Below are positions 15,179 through 22,020 of a DNA stretch of 23,968 nucleotides, piece by piece. The first letter of the stretch is position 1. Every line of letters begins with the position of its first letter. The stretch covers positions 1 through 23,968 of the forward strand of contig DATCZS010000025.1 in NCBI GenBank assembly GCA_036525795.1, written 5' to 3'. A program made the position numbers and the translations under genes. The notes under the pieces were generated by a model that saw only the letters and a list, made by a program, of their open reading frames with translations, had not been told where the DNA came from and ran no database searches. The DNA comes from DATCZS01 sp036525795 (GTDB lineage: Bacteria; Actinomycetota; Acidimicrobiia; Spongiisociales; ZC4RG35).

Positions 15179-16684
15179 GTGATCGGCCTCCTGAGCGGCT
15201 TCGTCGACGAGCTGCGCGCCGCCGGCGTGCCGGTGTCGATGGTCGAGGCGATCGACGCAATGCAGGCCGTGGAGCATGTCGACCTCTCGGACCGCGCTGC
15301 CCTCAAGGAGACGCTGCGGGCGACCCTGATCAAGAACAGCCGCCACGAGCCGGCGTTCGAGACGGCGTTCGAGGTCTACTTCGCGGTGCGGAGGGCGAGC
15401 GAGGTGCGGCCGGATCGTGACGATGCCGCCGACGTCGACTCCGCGAGCCACCCCGGCCAGCCCAAGGGCTCCGGCGGCGGGCACATGGACCTCGAGGAGC
15501 TGATCGAGTCGCTGTTCGCGGCGCTGGCGGCCCAGGACTTCGGCTCGCTGCGGAGCGCGGCGCGTGAGGCGGTCGATCAGCTGGCCGGGATGGAGCCGGG
15601 GCGGCCGGTGGGAGGCACGTACTACCTGTACCGGACCCTGCGCCAGCTCGACATCGACTCGCTGGCAGAGCGGCTGCTCGAGGCGATGCTGGACGAACAC
15701 GCCGACGCGGATGATCTCGAGCGCCGGTTGATCACCGAGGAGAGCTCCGCCCGCATCGAGCGCCTGCGCGAGGAGATCCAGGAGGAGATCAGGCGCCGGC
15801 TGGTGGAGGACCGAGGTCACGAGGCGGTCGCCAAGACCCTCCGTCAGCCGCTGGTGGAGGACCTCGACCTCATGCACGCCACCCGAACCGAGCTGATTTC
15901 CATCGAGCACGTGATCGAACCATTGACCCGCAAGCTTGCTGCCCGCCTGGCTCAGCGGCGCCGCCGCAGCCAGCGCGGTCGCCTCGACTTCCGCCGTACG
16001 GTCCGCAGCTCCCTCGCCACGGGGGGAGTCCCGATAGATCCCCGGTTCAGGCGTGTGCGCCCTCACAAGCCCGAGCTGTTCCTCCTGTGCGACATCTCGG
16101 GTTCGATGGCGACGTTCGCCCGCTTCACCCTGCAGTTCACGTACGCGATGGGAACGCAGTTCTCGAAACTCAGGGCCTTCGTGTTCGTCGACGCCGTCGA
16201 CGAGATCACCCGGTTTCTCACGCCTGGAACCGACTTTCCGGAGGCGCTTGGGAGGATCAGCACGGAGGCAGACGTCGTGTGGCTCGACGGGCACTCCGAC
16301 TACGGCCACGCCTTCGAACAGTTCGTCGCCCGCTACGGGAGGGAGTTGACGGCGCGTTCCACGGTGATCATCGCCGGCGATGCTCGCAACAACTATCGCG
16401 AGTCCCGCGAGGGCTTCCTGGCCGAGGTGGCCGACGTGTCCGAGGCCGTCTACTGGCTCAATCCCGAGCCGCGCGCCTACTGGGACTCCGGGGACTCGGT
16501 GATGTCCCGCTACGCGCAGTTCTGCGACGAGGTGTTCGAGGTCCGGAACCTGCGACAGCTCGAGGCGTTCGTCGAGCGTGTGGCGGTCCGGGGCGTGACG
16601 CCCCGGAAGAGGCACCCGAGAATCTCCTCAACCCGGACGGCTCGAATGCCGATGTTCACGCCTGAGTTGGAACGAGAGTCCTGA
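15179..16684 (+). CDS. VWA-domain protein of the CoxE type
   Basis: This is a 501-aa partner of the AAA+ ATPase encoded 7 nt upstream. The GTG at 15179 is used. Residues 1 to about 290 are mostly helical and charged, with a spacer around residues 75-105 rich in Asp, Ser and Gly. The VWA domain starts at about 295. The MIDAS motif DxSxS is Asp305, Ser307, Ser309 (CDISGSM), and further metal-site candidates are in DGHSDYG and the VIIAGDARNN stretch. The C-terminal 30 residues are basic. No signal peptide or membrane span is seen, so the pair should work in the cytoplasm. CoxE-like proteins with no cox genes nearby are common in actinobacteria and mostly uncharacterised. Confidence 0.88.
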   Translation: MIGLLSGFVDELRAAGVPVSMVEAIDAMQAVEHVDLSDRAALKETLRATLIKNSRHEPAFETAFEVYFAVRRASEVRPDRDDAADVDSASHPGQPKGSGGGHMDLEELIESLFAALAAQDFGSLRSAAREAVDQLAGMEPGRPVGGTYYLYRTLRQLDIDSLAERLLEAMLDEHADADDLERRLITEESSARIERLREEIQEEIRRRLVEDRGHEAVAKTLRQPLVEDLDLMHATRTELISIEHVIEPLTRKLAARLAQRRRRSQRGRLDFRRTVRSSLATGGVPIDPRFRRVRPHKPELFLLCDISGSMATFARFTLQFTYAMGTQFSKLRAFVFVDAVDEITRFLTPGTDFPEALGRISTEADVVWLDGHSDYGHAFEQFVARYGRELTARSTVIIAGDARNNYRESREGFLAEVADVSEAVYWLNPEPRAYWDSGDSVMSRYAQFCDEVFEVRNLRQLEAFVERVAVRGVTPRKRHPRISSTRTARMPMFTPELERES

Positions 16685-16717
16685 AACCCCGAGTGGAATT
16701 GGACGAGAGGAACGAGC

Positions 16718-17083
16718 GTGGGTCATCGAATTCTTGTCATCGAAGACTCCGCCGTCATCAGGCGGCTGATCGAGGTGTGCCTCCGTGCCGCCGACCTCGA
16801 CATCCACATGCGAGAGGATGGACCCACGGGCCTCGATGCGGTCCGCACCGAAGGACCCGATCTGCTGGTGCTCGACATCGGTCTTCCCGGAATGGACGGG
16901 TGGCAGGTGCTTGATCACATCCGCAGCGATCCGACCACGCGCTCCCTCCCGGTGGTCGTGCTCACCGCCCACGCCGAAGAGGAGTCCCGTCGCAGGGCAG
17001 ATGAGGGCGGGGCAGACGCATTCGTCACCAAGCCCTTCCAGCCGAACGACTTCCGCCAGACGGTGCTCGACCTGCTGGCGTAG
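16718..17083 (+). CDS. Stand-alone CheY-like response regulator receiver
   Basis: This is a single receiver domain of 121 aa with no output domain. The GTG at 16718 follows GAGAGG. The acidic pair Glu9/Asp10 (VIEDS), the phospho-acceptor Asp53 (VLDIGLPGMDG), Thr83 (VVLTAHA) and Lys105 (FVTKPF) are all present, so it should be phosphorylated normally. No histidine kinase is encoded in the window. It begins 33 nt after the VWA gene on the same strand, so it may be co-transcribed with the AAA+/VWA pair, which would be an unusual combination. It faces a convergent GNAT gene 11 nt away. Its partner and output are unknown. Confidence 0.9.
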   Translation: MGHRILVIEDSAVIRRLIEVCLRAADLDIHMREDGPTGLDAVRTEGPDLLVLDIGLPGMDGWQVLDHIRSDPTTRSLPVVVLTAHAEEESRRRADEGGADAFVTKPFQPNDFRQTVLDLLA

Positions 17084-17094
17084 GCGGACCTGGT

Positions 17095-17604
17095 TCAACG
17101 TCCTTCGTCGAGTGACCGTCTGAACAGGTGCTCGGTCACCGTGTCGTTCGACGGCATCGGCTGGGTGTCACCCGTTTCGTCGAAGCCCAGCTGGCGGTAC
17201 AGGGCGACCGCCGGTTCATTCGATCCCGCCACCCACAGGGTCACCGCCGCCGCCCCGGCGGCCGTCGCCCACTCGACCACTGTGTCCATCAGGGCACGAG
17301 CCAATCCCTGCCGCCGAACCGACCGGTCGACCCACAGGCCGTAGGCGTGGCGCACGGAGGTGTCGCGAGGGGTGTAGGCCCCCACCATCCCCAGCCAGTC
17401 CCGGGGTTCCTCGGCCACGAAGACCGCCTCCCGGTTTCCGGCGGCTGCCCGCGCCGCCCGCTCGCCCCACGCGTCCATCGGGCGCTGAACGGATTCGGCG
17501 TACGAACTCGCAAAGGCGTATGGCGCGTCGAGAAGGGCGGTCAACCGTATCTGCATCAACAGCCGACCCTCGTCGGCGCGGATGCGCCGGATGGTCACTC
17601 GCAT
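17095..17604 (-). CDS. GNAT-family N-acetyltransferase
   Basis: This is a 169-aa acetyl-CoA-dependent N-acetyltransferase, normal size for a single GNAT domain. Motif A, the pyrophosphate-binding loop, is RRQGLA at 97-102, preceded by the LWVDRSVR strand. Motif B is NEPAVALYRQLGF at 129-141, with the common general-acid Tyr136. The N-terminal part (RLTALLDAPYAFASS) is typical of small actinobacterial GNATs. The substrate cannot be deduced. It lies 67 nt downstream of gap on the same strand and converges with the response-regulator gene. Confidence 0.9.
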   Translation of the reverse strand: MRVTIRRIRADEGRLLMQIRLTALLDAPYAFASSYAESVQRPMDAWGERAARAAAGNREAVFVAEEPRDWLGMVGAYTPRDTSVRHAYGLWVDRSVRRQGLARALMDTVVEWATAAGAAAVTLWVAGSNEPAVALYRQLGFDETGDTQPMPSNDTVTEHLFRRSLDEGR

Positions 17605-17671
17605 CGGTTCAGTTTGGCGCAGATTCGTCGGCGCAGCGGTCCTGTCGCGGTGCAGACGGCCACCCGAAGGT

Positions 17672-18688
17672 TCAGGCGGGAAGCATCGAGCCGAGTCGGA
17701 GGATCAGGTCGACCACGCGGTTCGAATAGCCCCACTCGTTGTCGTACCAGGCCAGCACCTTCACGAGGTTGCCTCCGAGCACCTGGGTGGAGGCGGCGTC
17801 GAAGATCGACGAGTGGGGGTTGCCGATGATGTCGGTGGACACCAGCGGGTCTTCCGAGTACTGGAGGATCCCCTTCAACGGTCCCTCGGCTGCGGTCTTG
17901 ACCGCGGCGTTGACCTCTTCGACGGTCACGTCCCGGCTCAGTTCCACCACCAGGTCGACCGTCGACCCGTCCGGCACCGGAACGCGCATCGCCATGCCGT
18001 CGAGCTTGCCGTCCAGGTTGGGCAGCACCTTGCCGACGGCCTTCGCCGCCCCCGTGGTCGTCGGGATGATGTTTTCGGTCGCTGCCCGGCTGCGCCGCAG
18101 ATCGGCGTGCGGCACGTCGGCCAGGCGCTGGTCGTTGGTGTAGGCGTGGACGGTGGTCATCACGCCCCGTTGCAGCCCGAAGGCGTCGTCCAGCACCTTC
18201 GCAAGCGGTGCGAGGCAGTTGGTGGTGCACGACGCGTTCGACACGATCACGTCGGACGGGTCGAGGACCTCGTCGTTCACCCCCAGCACCACCATCTCAT
18301 CGACGGCGTCCTTGGGTGGAACGGTGAGGATCACCCTCTTGGCGCCGGCGTCGAGGTGGGCCTGGAGCTTCTCCCGGGTGCGGAAGACTCCGGTGGCCTC
18401 GATCACGACATCGACGCCGAGTTCCTCCCACGGCAGGTCGGCCGGATTGCGTTCCATGAGCATGGCCACTTCGTGGCGGCCGACGCGCATCGTCCCGTCC
18501 TCGACCACCGGCTCGATGTCGAGGGGGCCCATGACCGAGTCGTAGTGGAGCAGGTAGGCAAGCATGTCGTCGTCGGCGAGGTCGTTGATCGCCACGACAT
18601 CGATGCCGGCGTCGTCCCGCTGGAGGATGATCCGGAAGACACTGCGACCGATCCGGCCGAACCCGTTGATGGCGACCCGGATGGTCAT
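17672..18688 (-). CDS. gap: Glyceraldehyde-3-phosphate dehydrogenase (canonical)
   Basis: This cytoplasmic glycolytic enzyme converts glyceraldehyde-3-phosphate to 1,3-bisphosphoglycerate with NAD+. The ATG at 18688 has AAGGAG upstream and gives 338 aa, usual length. The NAD-binding GFGRIGR is at 9-15 with Asp36 (NDLAD). The active site SNASCTTNC is at 150-158 with nucleophile Cys154 and base His181 (TTVHAYTN). Phosphate-site residues are Thr212-Gly213 (TTTGAAK) and Arg235 (GMAMRVP). The C-terminal WYDNEWGYSNRV is intact. The start codon overlaps the stop of the upstream GAPDH-like gene (ATGA), so both should be made together, possibly as a mixed tetramer. Confidence 0.96.
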   Translation of the reverse strand: MTIRVAINGFGRIGRSVFRIILQRDDAGIDVVAINDLADDDMLAYLLHYDSVMGPLDIEPVVEDGTMRVGRHEVAMLMERNPADLPWEELGVDVVIEATGVFRTREKLQAHLDAGAKRVILTVPPKDAVDEMVVLGVNDEVLDPSDVIVSNASCTTNCLAPLAKVLDDAFGLQRGVMTTVHAYTNDQRLADVPHADLRRSRAATENIIPTTTGAAKAVGKVLPNLDGKLDGMAMRVPVPDGSTVDLVVELSRDVTVEEVNAAVKTAAEGPLKGILQYSEDPLVSTDIIGNPHSSIFDAASTQVLGGNLVKVLAWYDNEWGYSNRVVDLILRLGSMLPA

Positions 18689-19713
18689 ATCGATGCTCCT
18701 TCTTCGATGTTCGCAGCCATCTGCTCGGCCACCTCGATGAGCCGGGCGCTGTAGCCCCACCCGTTGTTGTACCAAGTGATCGTCTTGGCCATGGTGCCGC
18801 CGATGACCATGGTCGCCAGGCTGTCGAAGACACCGGACTGCGGTGCCATCCGCACATCTGAGGAGACGATCGGGTCTGTCGAGTATTCGATGATCCCTTT
18901 GAAGCTCGCCGATGCCGCAGACCGGACCGCGGCGTTGACCTCTTCGATGGTCACCGGGGATTCCAGTTTGGTCACGAGGTCGACCGTGGATCCGTCGGCA
19001 ACCGGTACGTTGAGCGCCGAGGCCGAGAGCTTGCCGGCCAGTTCGGGCATGACCTGCATCAAGAGCTGCGCCGAGTTGGTCTCACCGGGGATGATGTTCT
19101 CCCCGGCCGCCCGGCTCTGGCGGAATCCCGAACCCGGAACGTCCGCCAGGCGCTGGGAGTTGGTCATCGCATGAACCGACGTGAAGAAGGCCCGGTCGAT
19201 CCCGAAGGACCGGTCGAGGATGCGCAGCACCGGCGCGAGCGCGTTGGACGTGTTCGACCCGAGCGAGATGATCGGGACCTCGGGTGTGAGCAGGTCGTCG
19301 TTGATGCCTCTGAGCATCAGCGGGATGTCTCCCGGTGTCTCGGGGGTGGAGGCGAGGATGACCCGCGATGCACCGGCCTCGAGGTGCTTCTTGCACCAAT
19401 CTGCGGTGCGATAGCCGCCGGTGGCCTGAACCACGATGTCGACGTCGAGGGCGTCCCAATCGGCGTCTCCCGGCTGGCGGGCGTCGAGGAAGGGGATCTT
19501 CCGGCCGTCGAGAAAGAGGGATGATCCCTGGAGGTCGACCGGATGCCGGAATCGTCCGTAGATCGAGTCGTACTTGAGAAGGTAGGTCAGTCCGTTGGGT
19601 TCGGCCACATCGGCGATCGCGGCGATCTCCAAGTCCGGATGATCGGCGACCATGCGGAACACGTTCCGTCCGATCCTTCCGAATCCCATCAAACCGATTC
19701 GTGCAGTTGTCAT
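18685..19713 (-). CDS. GAPDH paralogue lacking the catalytic cysteine
   Basis: This is a 342-aa GAPDH-family protein that aligns with the downstream Gap almost without gaps, so residue numbers match. The dinucleotide-binding GFGRIGR (10-16) and Asp35 region are kept, as are His181 (TSVHAMTN) and WYNNGWGYSARL. The nucleophile Cys154 is Asn (SLGSNTSN in place of SNASCTTN), the phosphate-binding Arg235 is Asn (ASALNVP), and Thr212-Gly213 is Thr-Asn. It cannot carry out the normal thiol-based reaction. No frameshift or stop is present and GAGGGAG precedes the ATG, so this is a maintained gene. A regulatory or structural partner of Gap, or a different NAD-dependent function, is inferred. Confidence 0.92.
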   Translation of the reverse strand: MTTARIGLMGFGRIGRNVFRMVADHPDLEIAAIADVAEPNGLTYLLKYDSIYGRFRHPVDLQGSSLFLDGRKIPFLDARQPGDADWDALDVDIVVQATGGYRTADWCKKHLEAGASRVILASTPETPGDIPLMLRGINDDLLTPEVPIISLGSNTSNALAPVLRILDRSFGIDRAFFTSVHAMTNSQRLADVPGSGFRQSRAAGENIIPGETNSAQLLMQVMPELAGKLSASALNVPVADGSTVDLVTKLESPVTIEEVNAAVRSAASASFKGIIEYSTDPIVSSDVRMAPQSGVFDSLATMVIGGTMAKTITWYNNGWGYSARLIEVAEQMAANIEEGASI

Positions 19714-19846
19714 GAGCTCCCTCGAGTCGAAACCGTTGGTGCACCGAAAACGCTAGCGAGTCCTCGCCGGTCTCAGACATCGGCCTTCCCGCATGTGTTT
19801 GCGGCCCGTAGGGTGATGGCGGGTGGGGACCGGCGGGAGGTGGGCG
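19714..19846. promoter_or_regulatory. Divergent region between the gap pair and the LytM-fold gene
   Basis: On the minus strand TAGCGT (complement of 19750-19755) is a possible -10 for the gap pair; it overlaps the palindrome CGCTAGCG (19751-19758). On the plus strand TAGGGT (19809-19814) could serve the LytM-fold gene. Neither has a good -35, so both are tentative. Confidence 0.3.
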
Positions 19847-20278
19847 ATGATCGGATTGGTGCTCGCCTGTGTGCTGACCTGGCCGGTCGCCGGGTCCGTC
19901 GTAGGGGAGTTCGCCCCGTCGGGGCGATTCGGAGGACACTGGGGTATCGATGTGGAGGCGGCATACGGCACCCCCGTCCGATCGCCCATGTCCGGTCGGG
20001 TGGTGTTCGCCGGGTCGGTCGCCGGGATGCGAACGGTCAGCGTCGACGGCGCCGACGGACTGCGCGTGAGCCTTTCGTACCTGTCGGGAATCGAGGTGGG
20101 GGCGGGACAGGCGGTCGCGGTGGGGGATGTGCTGGGAGCGTCTGGGCTCGCCCACGGAGGCGAGGCGGTCCACATCTCGGTTCGCGTCGATGGGCGCTAC
20201 ACGGATCCGCGCCTGGTGTTCTCGTGTCGATACGACGTGACGGCGGGGCTGCGCTTGGTCGAGCCGCGTCCTTCCTAG
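19847..20278 (+). CDS. Secreted LytM/M23-fold protein with an incomplete zinc site
   Basis: This 143-aa protein starts at the ATG at 19847 with GGGAGG 6 nt upstream. Residues 1 to about 19 form a signal peptide (MIGLVLACVLTWPVAG). The rest is one M23 (LytM) domain with little else: GHWGID (30-35) gives the first zinc ligands His31 and Asp35, followed by GTPVRSPMSGRVVFAG and GQAVAVGDVLG. The usual HxH is His109-Ile-Ser111, so the third zinc ligand is Ser. The other active-site His, normally in a YxHL motif, is Tyr78 (SYLSG). It is therefore probably not a peptidase but a binding or activator domain, as for EnvC/NlpD-type degenerate LytM proteins. nadD follows after 28 nt. Confidence 0.85.
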   Translation: MIGLVLACVLTWPVAGSVVGEFAPSGRFGGHWGIDVEAAYGTPVRSPMSGRVVFAGSVAGMRTVSVDGADGLRVSLSYLSGIEVGAGQAVAVGDVLGASGLAHGGEAVHISVRVDGRYTDPRLVFSCRYDVTAGLRLVEPRPS

Positions 20279-20306
20279 ACTCGCGTCCCATCGACCAAGA
20301 GGACTC

Positions 20307-20879
20307 GTGAAACGAGCGCTGCTCGGAGGCACCTTCGATCCGCCCCACATCGCACATCTGGTGGCGGGGGAGGCCGCCTGGCGACAGCTCGGGGTCGATG
20401 TGGTGACGTTTCTTCCGGCCGGAGCCCCGTGGCAGAAGGCGAGTACGAGGGTCACGGACCATGACCACCGGTGGCGCATGGTGACGGCGGCGGTCGAGGG
20501 GGTCGAATACTTCGACGCGGACCCCCGCGAGGTCCACCGGGACGGATGGACGTACACCATCGACACGCTGCTCTCGTTCGACCCGGACGACGAACTCTGG
20601 TTGATCCTCGGCGCCGACGCCGCCGCCAACCTGCCGACATGGCACAGGGCAGCCGCGGTGCTCGAGCGGGCGAAGGTGGCGGTGGCGCCTCGTCCGGGCA
20701 CGGATGCCTCGGCTGTCGAGGCCGTGTTGGGTCGCGTCGTCTGGCTCGACATGCCGGCACTGCAGGTGTCCGGCACCGAGATCCGGGCGAGGGCCGCAGC
20801 GGGAAAGTCGATTCGTTTCCTCGTCCCCGACGCCGTCTGGCGGTACGTGGAGGAGCATGGGATCTTCCGGGGGGTATGA
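20307..20879 (+). CDS. nadD: Nicotinate-nucleotide adenylyltransferase
   Basis: NadD adenylates nicotinate mononucleotide to deamido-NAD in NAD synthesis. The GTG at 20307 follows AGAGGA and gives 190 aa, usual length. The nucleotidyltransferase signature GGTFDPPHIAH is at 7-17. LILGADAAANLPTWH is the conserved adenylyltransferase middle section, and the C-terminal VSGTEIRAR corresponds to the ISSTxIR nucleotide-binding motif. It is followed by rsfS, the standard neighbour. Upstream one would expect obg-proB-proA, which here lies about 12.6 kb away. Confidence 0.95.
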   Translation: MKRALLGGTFDPPHIAHLVAGEAAWRQLGVDVVTFLPAGAPWQKASTRVTDHDHRWRMVTAAVEGVEYFDADPREVHRDGWTYTIDTLLSFDPDDELWLILGADAAANLPTWHRAAAVLERAKVAVAPRPGTDASAVEAVLGRVVWLDMPALQVSGTEIRARAAAGKSIRFLVPDAVWRYVEEHGIFRGV

Positions 20880-20922
20880 TCGGTGGGGTCTGGAACCCGA
20901 GGAGGAACCCGTTCAGGACGCG

Positions 20923-21273
20923 TTGACCGTCGCCAGGGAGGCAGCAGACGCCCTGGTCGACAAGAAGGCCCTCGATGTCGTGATCCTCGATGTCGAGCGT
21001 CTGCTCACCATCACCGACTACTTCGTGATCGCCACCGGGACCTCACGGATCCACGCCCAATCGCTGGTGGGCGCCGTGGAGGAAGCGCTGGCAGCGGACG
21101 GGCGCAAGCCGCTCAGGCGGGAAGGCAGGGCCGAGGGCGAGTGGGTCCTTCTCGACTACGGGGACTTCGTGGTCCACGTCTTTCAGCAGGCCGCCCGGGA
21201 TTTCTACGGGCTCGAACGGCTTTGGGGGGATGCCGAACGGATCGAGGTGGAGGACGTTTCTCTCGAGTCCTGA
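20923..21273 (+). CDS. rsfS: Ribosomal silencing factor RsfS
   Basis: RsfS binds L14 on the 50S subunit and blocks subunit joining when nutrients are short. The protein is 116 aa from a TTG at 20923; the motif LDVERLLTITDYFVIATG with SRIHAQ, then EGEWVLLDYGDFVVHVF and FYGLERLW, is diagnostic. The start is uncertain. There is no ATG or GTG in frame near the family N-terminus. TTG at 20923 with AGGA 4 nt before it gives the expected start (TVAREAADAL), and CTG at 20890 is a less likely alternative. It lies 43 nt after nadD and is probably co-transcribed with it. Confidence 0.93.
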   Translation: MTVAREAADALVDKKALDVVILDVERLLTITDYFVIATGTSRIHAQSLVGAVEEALAADGRKPLRREGRAEGEWVLLDYGDFVVHVFQQAARDFYGLERLWGDAERIEVEDVSLES

Positions 21274-21299
21274 GGTTTCTCCCGCTCGGACCGGCTTGA

Positions 21300-21305
21300 T
21301 ACAAT
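21300..21305 (+). promoter_or_regulatory. -10 box of the tRNA-Ala promoter
   Basis: TACAAT, close to the -10 consensus, ends 13 nt before the mature tRNA start, so transcription would begin a few bases ahead of it. The -35 region (TTTCTC or TTCTCC near 21276-21282) is weak. rsfS read-through could also supply transcript. Confidence 0.5.
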
Positions 21306-21318
21306 GCCGGTCCCCGAT

Positions 21319-21392
21319 GGGGCTGTAGCTCAGCCTGGCAGAGCACTTGCATGGCATGCAAGGGGTCAGGGGTTCAAATCCCCTCAGCTCCA
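21319..21392 (+). tRNA. tRNA-Ala (anticodon GGC)
   Basis: This is a 74-nt cloverleaf. The acceptor GGGGCTG pairs with CAGCTCC. The D arm is GCTC/GAGC with a GG in its loop. The anticodon stem CTTGC/GCAAG closes loop ATGGCAT, giving anticodon GGC. The T arm AGGGG/CCCCT has loop TTCAAAT. The third acceptor pair is G-U (G3:U70), the main identity element of tRNA-Ala. The discriminator is A and the CCA end is not encoded. The 3' end borders an accessory region with an integrase gene. Confidence 0.97.
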
Positions 21393-21398
21393 CACCAC

Positions 21399-21426
21399 GA
21401 AATCCCCTGTTGCGACGGGGGATTTC
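21399..21426 (+). terminator. Hairpin terminator after tRNA-Ala
   Basis: GAAATCCCC (21399-21407) pairs perfectly with GGGGATTTC (21418-21426) around a 10-nt loop. It starts 6 nt after the tRNA. The following bases (GGCGTTTC) are not a clean T run, so it is a weak intrinsic terminator, though well placed. Confidence 0.6.
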
Positions 21427-21466
21427 GGCGTTTCAGGCTGACTGTGCCAACCGGTCAAACCGCCTA

Positions 21467-21488
21467 GAGGGAGCCAAGGAGGGAGCCA
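21467..21488 (+). repeat. Two direct copies of GAGGGAGCCA
   Basis: A 10-nt sequence occurs at 21467-21476 and 21479-21488, one and a bit helical turns apart, about 75 nt after the tRNA. This spacing is seen in recombinase arm-type or repressor sites. With only two copies, chance is possible. Confidence 0.35.
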
Positions 21489-21508
21489 GGCTCTGTCAGC
21501 TTCGCTAG

Positions 21509-21814
21509 GTCAGCATCGGGAGCAGCACGAAGCTGTCGTCGGGACGCTCTCGCGATACAGAGCCGGCGGATCCGTCCAGTTCTCGAGCGCCGCATGTCGC
21601 GGCCGCCGACTACTTCCGGGCTGCTGGCGACCATCGGGCGGCCGTCCGCTTGCTGTCGCGGATGCTGGATGGAGGAGAGCCTCAGGAGTTTGTCCACCGG
21701 CGGGTGATCGAGGAAGCACGGGAAGTCCTCGGGGCCGAGTTCGAAGCCGAGTGGGAGCACGGCCGGCGAGCATCCGCCGACAGTCTCCACGCTCTATTCG
21801 CCGAAGAGACATGA
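21509..21814 (+). pseudogene. Truncated C-terminal remnant of a large ATPase/regulator-like gene
   Basis: An open frame of 101 codons follows an in-frame TAG (21506-21508) and ends in TGA (21812-21814). It has no credible start codon near its beginning. From about 21599 it reads like real protein: HVAAADYFRAAGDHRAAVR, later IEEAREVLGAEFEAEWEHG, then ending near LHALFAEET. The ending resembles the C-terminal tail of large actinobacterial TPR/LuxR-type or cyclase-type ATPases (typically ...F..AW.EGR.LS...A..LAL). The first 30 codons do not look coding. The best reading is a gene end cut off by insertion or deletion next to the tRNA. The family is inferred from weak similarity. Confidence 0.4.
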
Positions 21815-22020
21815 TTGATATGGGCGCCCCACTGTCGGGTGTGAGGTTGAAGTGGGACAGGTCGGGTCAGTAGCCCTTCGACGCCACGATGTTGCCCACC
21901 CGGTCGAGGACGAAACACGGTGTCACCGCTGTTGTTCCATACTGCCACAGTCGGACTCGAGGGGCGTATGGTGGCCGACGAACGCCTGCCCAAAAGGGCT
22001 GTTCAGATGGGTGCACTGAG
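21815..22020. other. Intergenic stretch with a possible redoxin-like fragment on the minus strand
   Basis: No intact gene is supported. On the minus strand the frame ending at 21867 reads WQYGTTAVTPCFVLDRVGNI and then VASKGY before a stop, similar in pattern to the last strands of TlpA/thioredoxin-like proteins (usual form: YGV..VPT.F.ID..G.I). The preceding codons do not continue such a fold. It may be a decayed piece or chance. Confidence 0.2.

Noticed and set aside
14314..16684. Carbon monoxide dehydrogenase maturation genes coxD/coxE
   Set aside because: The families match, but no dehydrogenase subunit or cofactor gene is in the window, so a cox function is not supported.
19082..20776. 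Minus-strand open frame of 564 codons across the GAPDH-like, LytM-fold and nadD genes
   Set aside because: It crosses three recognisable genes in shadow frames and has no family motifs.
21464..21790. Minus-strand frame of 108 codons opposite the orphan gene end
   Set aside because: Composition is mixed with no motif; the plus-strand frame there is more protein-like.
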